Notes: generated by a model not told the origin, from the sequence alone. Numbered from the stretch's first letter, positions 23,434-33,455 are shown. The stretch is 64,000 nucleotides of DNA from Paenibacillus luteus (GCF_006542765.1 NZ_SKCD01000021.1:1-64000); one strand, 5' to 3'. Made by a program: numbers and translations.

Positions 23434-25962
23434 ATGAAACCAACGCAAATGCCTATTGACGCTGTACTGCCCGAGCTGCTGGCTTCGCTGCGCAGCTTTA
23501 ACAATGCCGTACTCGTTGCTGAACCGGGAGCGGGCAAGACGACGCGCGTTCCGTTGGCGCTGCTTGATCAGCCATGGCTTGCAGGCAAAAAAGTCCTCAT
23601 GCTGGAGCCGCGCAGGCTCGCTGCACGCTCAGCAGCCCAGTTTATGGCCAAGATGTTAGGCGAGCAGCCCGGAGAAACCGTCGGATACCGGGTTAGGCTC
23701 GACTCTCGTGTTAGCGTGCGAACGCGAATTGAAGTTATCACGGAAGGTGTACTGACACGAATGCTGCAGGAAGACCCGGCGCTTGAACAGGTGGGTGCTG
23801 TGCTGTTTGATGAATTCCATGAGCGCCATCTTCACGGCGATCTAGGCCTTGCTCTTTGCTTGCAATCTCAGCAGTTGCTTCGCGAGGATTTAAGGTTGGT
23901 TGTGATGTCTGCTACGCTTGCAGCAGGGCCGATTGCCGAGCTGCTTGGGGATGCTCCCGTGGTCCGGAGCGAAGGGCGGTTGTATCCGGTTGTAACCCAG
24001 TATGCAGCAGCAAGGCGAGCTGGCCCGATTGAGCCGGTCATGGCACGTACCATTGTTGAAGCGCTGCTCGCACATGAGGGCGACGTGCTTGCTTTTCTCC
24101 CGGGTGTTGCCGAAATCCGCCGTACCGCCAGATTACTGGCAGGGTCCGGGCTTGCAGCTAATATCCGAGTGGAGGAGCTGCACGGCAGCTTGCCGCTGGA
24201 GAAGCAAGATGCGGCCATCGCTCCTTGCGCACCAGGAAACCGCAAGGTCGTTCTTGCAACGTCCATAGCAGAATCCAGCTTGACGGTCGAAGGCATCAAG
24301 ATCGTTGTCGATAGCGGTTTGATGCGCATTCCGCGCTTTTCGCCGAGAACGGGAATGACTAGGCTGGAGACGGTCCCCGTCTCCGCCGCATCGGCAGATC
24401 AGCGACGCGGTAGAGCCGGACGGACAGCGTCAGGCACCTGTTACCGGCTGTGGACCGAGCTTGAACATCCTTATTTGCCGGAGCAAAGCACGCCTGAGAT
24501 TTTGGAAGCGGATCTTGCCTCTCTTGCATTGGAGCTAGGGGTCTGGGGAATTCAAGATCCTCGGGAGCTTGATTGGCTGACCGCGCCGCCAACTGCGGCA
24601 TACGAGCAAGCTATTTCGCTGCTGAGGCAGTTGAACGCTGTTCAAGCGGACGGGAAACCGACAGCAGCAGGTGTGCAAATCGCGCAGTTCGGACTGCATC
24701 CGCGCCTTGGAGCAATGATCCTAAAAGCTTCCGATTTCGGTATGCTTAGGGAAGCTTGTGAACTGGCAGCTTTGCTAAGCGACAAGGATCTGCTCCCGCA
24801 AGAGCGCAATGTCGATGTGCAGCTTCGGCTGGAGCTGCTGCACCGGTTGACGGGGCGAAACCAGCAGTCCAGAATGGACGGCAGAGGAGATCACCCAAGC
24901 GTCCCCTTCGCATACCGCATCGCAGCCCAGGCGGATCAATGGGAAAGAGCAGCCGCACAGTATGCCAAGGCGCAGGCCGCAAGCCAAGGCCAAGATAAGC
25001 CTCCTATTGGCGTTCTCCTGGCGTTTGCCTATCCCGATCGGATTGCCCAGCGTCGAAGCGACGGACGTTATTTATTGGCAAACGGAAGAGGAGCCGTGCT
25101 GCCTGAGCTGCAGCCGTTGTCAAGATCGCCATTTCTTGCTGCCTGCGAGCTTGATGATGCCGGTACGGAGAGCCGAATACGGCTCGCGACAGAGCTTGAG
25201 TTAGGAGATCTGAATGCCCATTTGAGCTCTTATGTGACAACGGAAGCAGCAGTCGAGTGGGATTCGTCAGCACAAGCGGTTCGCGCACGGGAGCGTACGC
25301 GGCTCGGCACGATCGTACTGAAGGAAACCATCCTGCAGAAGCCGGATGAAAGCCAGGTGGCAGAAACGCTTTTGTCAGCTATACGCCAAGAAGGCTTTGC
25401 GATGCTGCCGATGAGCAAGCAAGCGCAGCAGCTGCAGTCGCGAATGAAACTGATGGCGCTAGCTGGCCAAGACTGGCCGTCAGCTACGGACGAAGCGCTC
25501 TTAGATACTGTGGATGAATGGCTGAAGCCGCATATTTACGGCATGAAGAGCCGATCAGACTTGCAGAGGCTGCCAATGGCGCAACTACTCGAGGGCAGGC
25601 TCAGCTATAAGCAAAAGCAAGAGTTGGACGAGCAGGTGCCCACTCATATCGTTGTCCCTAGCGGCTCACGTATCCCGGTAGATTACAGCGACCCAGAATC
25701 ACCCGTGCTTGCCGTTCGCTTACAGGAGCTGTTTGGGATGAAGGACACGCCAAGATTGGCGAGGGGCAAACTGCCGGTCACCCTTCACTTATTGTCCCCA
25801 TCGCAGCGGCCGGTGCAGGTAACGCGCGATTTGCGAAGCTTTTGGGAGAATGCGTATTTCGAAGTGAAGAAGGATTTGAAAGGCAGATATCCTAAGCATT
25901 CTTGGCCGGATGATCCGTATGCCGCTGTTCCGACAAATCGGGCCAAGCCTCGTAAATTTTAA
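23434..25962 (+). CDS. hrpB: ATP-dependent RNA helicase HrpB-like
   Basis: About 842 residues, the full length of HrpB DEAH-box helicases. Walker A is P-G-A-G-K-T-T (residues 31-37). Motif II reads D-E-F-H rather than DEAH, as in many HrpB proteins. Motif III is M-S-A-T-L, and motif VI is Q-R-R-G-R-A-G-R. The C-terminal HrpB-specific domain ends with F-W-E-N-A-Y-F-E-V-K-K-D-L-K-G-R-Y-P-K-H-S-W-P-D. Cellular role in Gram-positives is not established. ATG 23434 follows AAAGGAG; the earlier in-frame ATG 23407 lacks a ribosome site. Confidence 0.93.
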   Translation: MKPTQMPIDAVLPELLASLRSFNNAVLVAEPGAGKTTRVPLALLDQPWLAGKKVLMLEPRRLAARSAAQFMAKMLGEQPGETVGYRVRLDSRVSVRTRIEVITEGVLTRMLQEDPALEQVGAVLFDEFHERHLHGDLGLALCLQSQQLLREDLRLVVMSATLAAGPIAELLGDAPVVRSEGRLYPVVTQYAAARRAGPIEPVMARTIVEALLAHEGDVLAFLPGVAEIRRTARLLAGSGLAANIRVEELHGSLPLEKQDAAIAPCAPGNRKVVLATSIAESSLTVEGIKIVVDSGLMRIPRFSPRTGMTRLETVPVSAASADQRRGRAGRTASGTCYRLWTELEHPYLPEQSTPEILEADLASLALELGVWGIQDPRELDWLTAPPTAAYEQAISLLRQLNAVQADGKPTAAGVQIAQFGLHPRLGAMILKASDFGMLREACELAALLSDKDLLPQERNVDVQLRLELLHRLTGRNQQSRMDGRGDHPSVPFAYRIAAQADQWERAAAQYAKAQAASQGQDKPPIGVLLAFAYPDRIAQRRSDGRYLLANGRGAVLPELQPLSRSPFLAACELDDAGTESRIRLATELELGDLNAHLSSYVTTEAAVEWDSSAQAVRARERTRLGTIVLKETILQKPDESQVAETLLSAIRQEGFAMLPMSKQAQQLQSRMKLMALAGQDWPSATDEALLDTVDEWLKPHIYGMKSRSDLQRLPMAQLLEGRLSYKQKQELDEQVPTHIVVPSGSRIPVDYSDPESPVLAVRLQELFGMKDTPRLARGKLPVTLHLLSPSQRPVQVTRDLRSFWENAYFEVKKDLKGRYPKHSWPDDPYAAVPTNRAKPRKF

Positions 25963-26017
25963 CGGATTCCATGAGGGCTTGGGCATCAGAGCTCCAAAGC
26001 TAGAGAGGATGAGTGGC

Positions 26018-26314
26018 ATGGTTACTGCCTTATCTATATTAATCATTTATTTACTGTTCATAAACGGCTATACCTTTGCAATTATGGGTTTGGACAAACA
26101 GAGAGCTAGGAAACACCGCAGGCGCATCCCCGAGAAACGGTTGTTTACGCTTAGTGCGATAGGTGGGGCTGGCGGAACGTGGATAGCAATGAAAGTATGG
26201 CGCCATAAGACGATGCACCGTTCGTTTACGGTTGGCATTCCTTTTTTATTCGGTTTAAATGTACTGCTCCTCATTGGAGCGATTTGGCTGATTGGCATAA
26301 CGGCAAACTCTTGA
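26018..26314 (+). CDS. DUF1294 family membrane protein
   Basis: A 98-residue protein with an N-terminal helix, a short basic stretch (D-K-Q-R-A-R-K-H-R-R-R-I-P-E), and two more helices around G-G-A-G-G-T-W-I-A-M and the K-T-M-H-R-S-F segment. These are the hallmarks of DUF1294. ATG 26018 is chosen because GAGAGG lies nine bases before it; ATG 26009 abuts that site. Function unknown. It ends at a good terminator. Confidence 0.85.
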   Translation: MVTALSILIIYLLFINGYTFAIMGLDKQRARKHRRRIPEKRLFTLSAIGGAGGTWIAMKVWRHKTMHRSFTVGIPFLFGLNVLLLIGAIWLIGITANS

Positions 26315-26321
26315 TTGCGTT

Positions 26322-26362
26322 GAGAAGCTATCCTATGGTATATTGGGGCTTCTCTTTTTTTT
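26322..26362 (+). terminator. intrinsic terminator after the DUF1294 gene
   Basis: GAGAAGC (26322-26328) pairs with GCTTCTC (26348-26354) over a 19-nt loop. Eight T follow (26355-26362). Confidence 0.75.
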
Positions 26363-26389
26363 GACAACTAAACTTAGGAGGTAACTGAC

Positions 26390-28471
26390 TTGACAGTTCA
26401 AAGTGCCTATCAAGAAGAGCAGACTCGCTTAACGGAAGCGCTGCGTGATATTTTAAACCAGCTGCAGGACATTGGGCCTCGTTACAAAGGTGACGATTTC
26501 ACAGAGCAAATGCTCGACTTGCAGCAAGAGGAACGGAGACTCAGACTTGAAATCTCCAAACGGGAGCCCTATTTCGGACGCATCGATTTTCAGGAGCTGC
26601 CTGCCGGAGAGCAAAAACCGTTATACATCGGCAAAGCAGGCGTAGCCAAAAAAGGCAGCAATGAGCTGCTTGTAATCGACTGGCGCGCACCGGCAGCTAG
26701 CGTATTTTATTCTTTTACCGGCGGTGAAGCGCCAGCCTCTTATGAATCCCCGGACGGGGAAATCGAAGGATTTGTACATCTGAAACGAAACTTTATGATT
26801 CGCCAAGGCGAAATTGTCCGGCTGGTTGACAGCTATACTCGTGGACAAGAGGAAGGCTCCGTAACGGATGAATTTCTGTTATACCGGCTTGGCGAGAACA
26901 AAGATAATAAGCTGCGTGACATTGTATCAACGATCCAAGGCGAGCAGGACCGTATCATTCGTGCGGACCGGAATAAAGCACTGTTCATTCAGGGAGTTGC
27001 GGGCAGTGGGAAAACGACGGTTGCGCTGCACAGGCTCGCATTTCTGCTTTATCAGTACGCAGACCGCATGCGTGCGGAGCGCATGATTATTTTCGCGCCT
27101 AACCGAATGTTCCTGGATTACATATCCGGCGTTTTGCCCGAGCTTGGGGTAGGCGATATTCAGCAAACAACCTTTAGCGACTGGTCAATTGAGCTTCTTG
27201 AGAAAACGATCGCTGTAAGTGATCCTGCCGATACGATGGCATATTGGTTCGAGGAGCGCCGGACTGCTGACGAGATCGAGCATGCTTCCGGGCGCTTCAA
27301 AGGCAATCTGGCATTCAAAGCCATCGTCGATGATCGGATTGCTGACTTTGAGCAGCGAATTGTGCCAACGGTTCCTTTTATCCCGATCGATCGGCTTGAG
27401 CTAACACCTGAACAAATGCGCGAATGGTATGACACGGATTATGGTGAAGAGACACTGATGAAGAAACGGGATCGGCTAGTTAGCCGCATTCGCCGCTGGT
27501 TTGAGTCCGAGCTTAAAATGAAAGGCATTTCGGACAAGAAAGTCCGTGCGAAGGCACTGGCCAAGTTCAACAGCTATACGAAAAAAATACCGTCCTACAC
27601 TTCCGTTCAACTTTACGCGTCCTTATTCAGCGGGAAACAGCTCGCAGCAGGCATTCCTAAGCCCGTCGCCGCGGCAACTGCCGATAGGCTGAAGAAGGGG
27701 CTTGCAGCCGCTGAGGATTTGGCGCCGCTTGCTTACATTCAGCTTCAGTTGTTCGGCTTGCCCAAGCAGGCGTTCGACCATATCGTTATTGACGAAGCGC
27801 AGGATTACTCGCCGTTTCAACTAGAGGTTCTGCGGCTCTGTCAAAGAACCGCTTCCATGACGGTGCTGGGCGATTTGCAGCAGGGGATTCATGCTTATGC
27901 CGGCGTGCAGAGCTGGGATGAGCTTACGGCTTTGTTTGAACAAGAGCAAATTGGCTTTTATGAGCTTAACCGGAGCTACCGCTCCACGATGGAAATTATC
28001 GAATTTGCGAACAAAATATTAGGCAGCATGATTGGCGGTGTCAAGCCTGCCGTACCCGTGTTCCGCAGCGGCGACGAAGTGCTTGCGGAGCATGCGCCGG
28101 AAGAAAAATGGCTCGCTAGCATTGAAGCTACAGTACGTGAATGGCAGGCAAAGGGCGAGTACGAGACCATTTCGGTTATCGGCCGTACAGCGCTTGAATG
28201 CGAAGAAATTTATGAATATTTGGTAAAACAGGGTTTTGATGCTTCGCTCGTACAGAGCAAACAACCTGCTTACGGCGGTGGATTGTCAGTCGTTCCCGTC
28301 TATTTATCGAAAGGGCTCGAATTTGATGCCGTGTTGGTTGCTGATGCCGGCGAGCAAGCGTATACGCCTCTTGATGCTAAGCTTCTGTATGTGGGGTGTA
28401 CTCGTGCCCTGCATAAGCTGAAGCTGTTCTACCGTGGCACGCTTACTTCGCTGCTGGCAGATCATTCTTAA
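26390..28471 (+). CDS. helD: HelD-like RNA polymerase-recycling helicase
   Basis: A 693-residue UvrD/Rep-type superfamily 1 ATPase. Walker A G-V-A-G-S-G-K-T-T is at residues 202-210, after an N-terminal coiled-coil arm (residues ~1-60) typical of HelD. Motif II is V-I-D-E-A-Q-D-Y, and late motifs include L-N-R-S-Y-R-S-T and V-Y-L-S-K-G-L-E-F-D. HelD binds stalled RNA polymerase and removes it from DNA using ATP. The start is TTG at 26390, fixed by AGGAGG eight bases upstream. The gene lies between two terminators, so it is monocistronic. Confidence 0.9.
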   Translation: MTVQSAYQEEQTRLTEALRDILNQLQDIGPRYKGDDFTEQMLDLQQEERRLRLEISKREPYFGRIDFQELPAGEQKPLYIGKAGVAKKGSNELLVIDWRAPAASVFYSFTGGEAPASYESPDGEIEGFVHLKRNFMIRQGEIVRLVDSYTRGQEEGSVTDEFLLYRLGENKDNKLRDIVSTIQGEQDRIIRADRNKALFIQGVAGSGKTTVALHRLAFLLYQYADRMRAERMIIFAPNRMFLDYISGVLPELGVGDIQQTTFSDWSIELLEKTIAVSDPADTMAYWFEERRTADEIEHASGRFKGNLAFKAIVDDRIADFEQRIVPTVPFIPIDRLELTPEQMREWYDTDYGEETLMKKRDRLVSRIRRWFESELKMKGISDKKVRAKALAKFNSYTKKIPSYTSVQLYASLFSGKQLAAGIPKPVAAATADRLKKGLAAAEDLAPLAYIQLQLFGLPKQAFDHIVIDEAQDYSPFQLEVLRLCQRTASMTVLGDLQQGIHAYAGVQSWDELTALFEQEQIGFYELNRSYRSTMEIIEFANKILGSMIGGVKPAVPVFRSGDEVLAEHAPEEKWLASIEATVREWQAKGEYETISVIGRTALECEEIYEYLVKQGFDASLVQSKQPAYGGGLSVVPVYLSKGLEFDAVLVADAGEQAYTPLDAKLLYVGCTRALHKLKLFYRGTLTSLLADHS

Positions 28472-28493
28472 TTCAGCTATACTTAAAAGGCGT

Positions 28494-28516
28494 ACCGCTG
28501 CGATTACCGCAGCGGT
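28494..28516 (+). terminator. hairpin after helD
   Basis: ACCGCTGCG (28494-28502) and CGCAGCGGT (28508-28516) form a perfect 9-bp stem with a 5-nt loop, 22 bp after the helD stop. The T-run is poor (TATTGCT), so termination may be weak. Confidence 0.65.
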
Positions 28517-28670
28517 TATTGCTATATGCTGACGCTCAGAGTGCCCGGCAAGAATGCTCTCCTATTTCTTTTTTGTTTACGAACCATTCATTTGGAACAA
28601 TAATGTGAACAACGAATCCATTTGTCGTTTGTACGCGTATTACAAGCGAATAAGGAGCGTGTATAAGAAA

Positions 28671-29519
28671 ATGGGGACGGGCATCGATACGCAAGAGCAA
28701 TTGCAAGCAGCTTTACTGGAAATCGAAGTATGGGAAAAAGATCAGAAGGATTTATGGTTTTGGGAGAAGCTCGGCCGATTGCCCTTCATGTTATTGGATA
28801 AGGTAACGCCAAAGTTCATTCAAGAGAAGATTGGTCAGGCCGTAGACGAAATCGGCAGCTATATTCAAACCGGCGGCAAATATCTCATTTCCGAACGCTC
28901 GGTAATCGAACGGCTGCACCGAAATTCAGATGTAGAGCAGAGCCTAAACATAGACAAGAATGAACCTATTACGATTGGCGATCTGGCAGCTATGCCGTTA
29001 GCGGCCATGAACAAAAGCGCAGCGCAGCTATCATCAAGCCGCTCGGCAATGGCCACGCTTCAGGGTGCAACCACGGGAATTGGCGGCATCTTTACGTTAG
29101 CCGTTGACATTCCGGCCGTACTTGGACTTTCACTCAAAATTATTCAGGAAATCGCGGTCTGTTACGGCTTTGATCCTAAGGTCAAAGAAGAACGCGTATT
29201 TGCTGTCAAGGTGATGCAGTTCGCTTCTTCAGATATCGTTGGGAAAAAAGCGATTCTTGAGGAGCTTGGCGCCTATGACCCTGCCAGCCGCAGCAATCAA
29301 ATGCTATCCCAATTGCAAGGGTGGCGCGAGGTCGTGACCGTGTACCGTGATAATTTCGGATGGAAAAAGCTGTTTCAAATGATACCGGTCGCAGGCATGT
29401 TATTTGGCGCATTTATTAATCGCGGCATGCTGAATGATGTGGCAGAGGCAGCCACGATGCTTTACAGGAAGCGCAGAGTGCTCATAAAGCTGGCGGAGAA
29501 CGAGGAGAAATCAGGATGA
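28671..29519 (+). CDS. EcsC family protein
   Basis: About 282 residues from ATG 28671; the frame is open from 28554, but the extra part reads poorly. EcsC features include W-E-K-L-G-R-L-P-F-M-L-L-D-K-V-T-P, then T-G-I-G-G-I-F-T-L-A-V-D-I-P and a C-terminal G-W-K-K-L-F-Q-M-I-P-V-A-G hydrophobic region. EcsC proteins accompany the EcsAB transporter in bacilli, but are also found alone; their biochemical role is unknown. The stop overlaps the nitric oxide synthase start (ATGA), so the two are translationally coupled. AAGGAG is 13 bases upstream, rather far. Confidence 0.8.
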   Translation: MGTGIDTQEQLQAALLEIEVWEKDQKDLWFWEKLGRLPFMLLDKVTPKFIQEKIGQAVDEIGSYIQTGGKYLISERSVIERLHRNSDVEQSLNIDKNEPITIGDLAAMPLAAMNKSAAQLSSSRSAMATLQGATTGIGGIFTLAVDIPAVLGLSLKIIQEIAVCYGFDPKVKEERVFAVKVMQFASSDIVGKKAILEELGAYDPASRSNQMLSQLQGWREVVTVYRDNFGWKKLFQMIPVAGMLFGAFINRGMLNDVAEAATMLYRKRRVLIKLAENEEKSG

Positions 29520-30616
29520 TAACGACAGAAAACAAGACCATGGAGGAGCAAGCGACCTCATTTCTAGGCGAAGCCTATTTTGAGCTGGGGAGGAGCGAGG
29601 AAGAGGCTAAGCTCCGCATAAACGAAGCGCTGCTAGAAATCGAACGAACAGGCAGCTATACCCATACCTATGACGAGATCAAGCATGGTGCGAGAATGGC
29701 TTGGCGGAACAACAACCGCTGCATCGGACGACTGTTTTGGCAAACGCTAGAGGTATTTGACGCCCGTGATGTCAAGGATGAGCTTGACGCAGCAAGCCGT
29801 ATCTTCAAGCATATGAGCTATGCGACGAATCACGGGCGCGTCCGGCCGGCGATTACGATATTCCCGGCAAGCCATGCGGCTAATCGCTTAAGAATTTGGA
29901 ACCACCAGCTCGTTCGTTACGCAGGTTATGCCAAAGACGAAGGGATTGTTGGCGACTCCGCATCGGTTGCATTCACGGCTGCTTGCGAGAAGCTTGGCTG
30001 GAAGGGGGCAGGAACTCGCTTTGATGTGCTGCCTTTGGTTGTGCAAATGGAAGGTAGCGCTCCGAAGTGGTATCCTTTGCCGGAGGAAACGGTTCTGGAG
30101 GTACGCTTAACTCATCCCGTGCACGAGAATTTCGGAGAGCTCCAATTACAATGGTATGCCGTTCCGTTTATCGCGGATATGGAGCTTGAAATCGGCGGGA
30201 TTCGATATGCCGCAGCACCGTTCAATGGCTGGTATATGGGGACAGAAATAGGGGCGCGAAATTTATCTGACAGCGATAGGTATAACCAGCTGCCAGCGGT
30301 AGCCAAGCTGTTCCAATTCGATACGTCAACAAATACCTCCCTGTGGAAGGATCGTGCGCTGACCGAATTAAATATAGCCGTGCTTCATTCGTTCAAGAAG
30401 CACGGCGTTAGCATTGTCGATCATCATACGGCTGCAGAGCAATTTCTTCGTTTCGAGAGGCAAGAGCAGGAGCAAGGCAGGGAGGTGACGGGCCGCTGGT
30501 CATGGCTCATTCCGCCAATGTCTCCCGCAACCACCGGCATTTGGCATCGCAGCTACAATGATATCGAGCGCACGCCTGCTTACCGTTATCAGCCTGTTCC
30601 GTATGAAACGAATTAA
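29516..30616 (+). CDS. nos: bacterial nitric oxide synthase, oxygenase domain
   Basis: A 366-residue oxygenase-only NOS, the normal bacterial length. It oxidises arginine to citrulline and NO at a thiolate haem. The haem ligand is Cys 69 within W-R-N-N-N-R-C-I-G-R. The substrate pocket W-Y-M-G-T-E-I-G-A-R-N supplies the arginine-binding glutamate, and the C-terminal W-x-W-L-I-P-P-M-S-P region forms the pterin site. There is no fused reductase, so electrons come from other flavoproteins. Starts within the EcsC stop codon. Its stop overlaps that of the convergent carotenoid gene. Confidence 0.95.
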   Translation: MITTENKTMEEQATSFLGEAYFELGRSEEEAKLRINEALLEIERTGSYTHTYDEIKHGARMAWRNNNRCIGRLFWQTLEVFDARDVKDELDAASRIFKHMSYATNHGRVRPAITIFPASHAANRLRIWNHQLVRYAGYAKDEGIVGDSASVAFTAACEKLGWKGAGTRFDVLPLVVQMEGSAPKWYPLPEETVLEVRLTHPVHENFGELQLQWYAVPFIADMELEIGGIRYAAAPFNGWYMGTEIGARNLSDSDRYNQLPAVAKLFQFDTSTNTSLWKDRALTELNIAVLHSFKKHGVSIVDHHTAAEQFLRFERQEQEQGREVTGRWSWLIPPMSPATTGIWHRSYNDIERTPAYRYQPVPYETN

Positions 30617-32109
30617 ATGACATCTTGTTTCAGCAAATCCTCGCGTATGAGGTCGGCCGTCAATTGTCCGCTTAACGTGACCATTGGCACGCCGCCTCCC
30701 GGATGAGTGGAGCCGCCGACAAAATATAAATTGCCTAACATGGCGCTTCTAGATGCGATTTTGAAGCCTCCGTTCAGCTTGCGATCCGTTACAACGCCAT
30801 AAATGGAGCCTCCGTTGGAGCCGTAAAGCGATTGAAGGTCATTCGGAAGAAATTGGTATTCCCATTCAATATGCTTTCTTAGATCCTGTGCACCCATCCG
30901 TTCAAGCTTATCCAGCACAAGCTCCCGGTAGGCTTCTTGATAGGTCGCCCAATTTTCTCCCTCCCGAAGCGGTGGCACATGCGTTAGGACAAACCAATTT
31001 TCTTTGCCGGCTGGCGCTTGCGACGGGTCGTTTTTGGATGAGATCCCGACATAAACGGTCGGGTCAGCCGATGGTTTCTTGCTGACAAACATATCGTGAA
31101 ACTCTTGTTCTGGCCGTTTGGAGAAAAGGAAATTATGGTGCTTAAAGTTGCCATAGGACCGATTCACGCCAAGCAGCATGACATGCCCTGACACGGAGGG
31201 TTCGTATTTGGCAAGCTTCTTTATGGTCGATGCGCTTTGCGGCTGGGACCCGAGAATGCTTTTGTGAGCAGGCACCGCTTCCAGATTGCACACAACCAGG
31301 TCGCAGGCTATCGTCTCGTTTTCTAAGCGGACACCCGTGGCCCGGCCGTTCTCCGCAATAATCTCCAGCACCTCGCTATTTGTCCTTACCTCCACGCCGA
31401 GCTCAACTAGTAAACGAAGCATGCCTCTGGCAATGTTGTACATGCCGCCTTCGACATAGTAAATGCCAAGCCCCATTTGAACGTAAATGAGCTGAGACAA
31501 GGCTGCAGGAGCTGCGTATGGCGATGAGCCAATATACATAATCATAAAGTTAAAGAGCTGCTTCAAATGCGGGTGCCGCAAATAATGCTCCGTTTTTTGA
31601 GCCATTGATTTTAATGGATCCATCGCCAGAAGCTCTTTCAAGGAATGCTGCTGGCGCATATCCGAAATGCCCGTAATCGAGCGGCTGTAAAAGCTTTTTA
31701 AACTAAGTTCATATTGCTGGCGGCAATAGTCCACATAACGGATAAAGCGATCCCGGTCATCCGGTGACAGCGAACCGATTTGCGCAAGCATATTTGGTAG
31801 GTCGCCTAGCACGTCCAGCTCAGTCCCATCCTCATATTTTGCGCGCCACTGCGGCTCGACCCGCTTTAAAGTCATATAGTCTTCCAGTTTTTTGCCTGCA
31901 GAAGCGAACAGCTGCTCCAGTACCCACGGCATAGTCAATATGGAAGGGCCGGTATCGAATCGGTATCCCGCGCCTTCGCGAATATTTAGCTTGCCGCCGG
32001 CCCTTTCGTTTTTTTCCAGCACGAGCACGTCATGACCGTCAGCACGCAGCCGAATGGCAGCTGATAGCCCAGCTAACCCGCCTCCAATTACGATAACTTT
32101 TTTATTCAT
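30613..32109 (-). CDS. crtN: phytoene/diapophytoene desaturase (CrtI/CrtN family)
   Basis: About 498 residues. The N-terminal FAD-binding motif V-I-G-G-G-L-A-G-L-S-A-A, followed by the E-K-N-E-R-A-G-G-K segment, identifies the family. The C-terminal G-G-S-T-H-P-G-G-G-V-P-M signature is present. It introduces double bonds into a C30 or C40 carotene backbone; C30 is favoured because the divergent genes resemble staphyloxanthin-type CrtQ and CrtO. ATG 32109 follows AGGAGG and begins M-N-K-K, rather than the longer frame from 32160. A CrtP-type oxidase is a possible alternative function. Confidence 0.87.
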   Translation of the reverse strand: MNKKVIVIGGGLAGLSAAIRLRADGHDVLVLEKNERAGGKLNIREGAGYRFDTGPSILTMPWVLEQLFASAGKKLEDYMTLKRVEPQWRAKYEDGTELDVLGDLPNMLAQIGSLSPDDRDRFIRYVDYCRQQYELSLKSFYSRSITGISDMRQQHSLKELLAMDPLKSMAQKTEHYLRHPHLKQLFNFMIMYIGSSPYAAPAALSQLIYVQMGLGIYYVEGGMYNIARGMLRLLVELGVEVRTNSEVLEIIAENGRATGVRLENETIACDLVVCNLEAVPAHKSILGSQPQSASTIKKLAKYEPSVSGHVMLLGVNRSYGNFKHHNFLFSKRPEQEFHDMFVSKKPSADPTVYVGISSKNDPSQAPAGKENWFVLTHVPPLREGENWATYQEAYRELVLDKLERMGAQDLRKHIEWEYQFLPNDLQSLYGSNGGSIYGVVTDRKLNGGFKIASRSAMLGNLYFVGGSTHPGGGVPMVTLSGQLTADLIREDLLKQDVI

Positions 32110-32318
32110 CCTATATTCCTCCTGATTTGAAATAGCTAAAATGGTTGATAATAGATTCATACCCCCATTTAATTCCTATTAATCCCAGTGTGTACGCTTT
32201 CGCGTCAGGAAATACGGTACATCTGAAAACTTTTAATCCGCTCATTATAAATCATAATGATTTATGGTTTCATAGAGTTTGCTCGTTAGCTTCTAACCTT
32301 AAAAGGAGATATTGCCCT

Positions 32319-33455
32319 ATGATTCTTTATTTTTGGGATGCCGCCTGCATAGCGGTCGGTTTTTTGCTTTTTCAACCAGCTTGGCTCGCGAATCAGAAAA
32401 GTACTAAACCGGAGAGTGACGTAAGCGGAGCGGTGTCGGATGAATATCATAGCGCAAAACAAGAGGGGATGGTTTCGGTTATCATTCCTGCGCGTAATGA
32501 AGCACATAATTTGCCTATTCTGCTGCCCTTGCTTATGGAGCAGACGCGCCTTCCGTATGAGATCATCGTGGTAGATGACGGATCGGAGGATGCTACAGCT
32601 GAGACTGCTGCCGCTTATGGCGTTGCGGTACACAAGGCACAGCCTTTGCCGCAGGGCTGGATCGGAAAATCATGGGCTTGCTGGCAGGGGGCTAACGTAT
32701 CCAAAGGGGCATGGCTGGTCTTTATCGATGCAGATACCCACCCTATGCCGCAATTCCTTGAGCAGATGCATGAACAGCTTCACCAAACGGATGGACTGAT
32801 TACGGTTCAGCCTGGGCATGACGTGCCATCCTTCCGTGAGCAATGCTCCGCTTTCTTTAATCTCGTCATTACGGCGGGCTCCGGAACGAGAAGCGTCTTC
32901 CCGATGCGTACCGATGGCTTCGGTCCTTGTGCGGCTTGCAGCAGGGAGCAGTATTTTGAGATGGGTGGCCATGAGAAAGTACGATCGGAAATTTTGGAAC
33001 ATGTCCATTTGGGCAAACAATTCAAGTCTGCTGGCGCATCATCGCGCTTGCTTCTCGGCAAAGGACTGCTGCAGTTTCGAATGTATCCGATAGGCTGGAG
33101 GCCTATTGTGCAAGGCTGGTCCAAGAGTATTGGACTTGGCGCTGGATCAACACCTTTTGCGATGCTGCTTCTTGTGATCTTATGGTTCTCGGGGCTTGCT
33201 TCTGCCGCAATTCGTTTGTTCTCCATGACCGCTTTGCCGGATGCAGCAGATTGGTTAGCTTCGCTTGTCCTTTACACTTTCGGAGTTTGGACAGTCGCAA
33301 GAGGCCTTGAGCTAAGCGGAACGTTCAAATGGTATACGAAGCTTTTTTATCCAGCCTATATGCTATTTTTTGCAGCCGTGTTTCTTTACTCTTTCATTCT
33401 TTCGTTTGTTAAACGCAAAGTTTCGTGGAAAGGGAGGCAGATCGATGTTCCTTAA
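32319..33455 (+). CDS. crtQ: glycosyltransferase, CrtQ-like (carotenoid glucosylation)
   Basis: About 378 residues. An N-terminal helix, a GT2 catalytic domain and three or four C-terminal helices are visible. The GT2 motifs are V-S-V-I-I-P-A-R-N-E, V-V-D-D-G-S-x-D, F-I-D-A-D-T-H (the D-x-D metal site) and a late G-H-E-K/V-R-S-E. The domain plan and order next to a CrtO-like gene match 4,4'-diaponeurosporenoate glycosyltransferase. ATG 32319 follows AAAGGAG; the upstream extension from 32145 is discounted. Divergent from the desaturase by 209 bp. Confidence 0.82.
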   Translation: MILYFWDAACIAVGFLLFQPAWLANQKSTKPESDVSGAVSDEYHSAKQEGMVSVIIPARNEAHNLPILLPLLMEQTRLPYEIIVVDDGSEDATAETAAAYGVAVHKAQPLPQGWIGKSWACWQGANVSKGAWLVFIDADTHPMPQFLEQMHEQLHQTDGLITVQPGHDVPSFREQCSAFFNLVITAGSGTRSVFPMRTDGFGPCAACSREQYFEMGGHEKVRSEILEHVHLGKQFKSAGASSRLLLGKGLLQFRMYPIGWRPIVQGWSKSIGLGAGSTPFAMLLLVILWFSGLASAAIRLFSMTALPDAADWLASLVLYTFGVWTVARGLELSGTFKWYTKLFYPAYMLFFAAVFLYSFILSFVKRKVSWKGRQIDVP

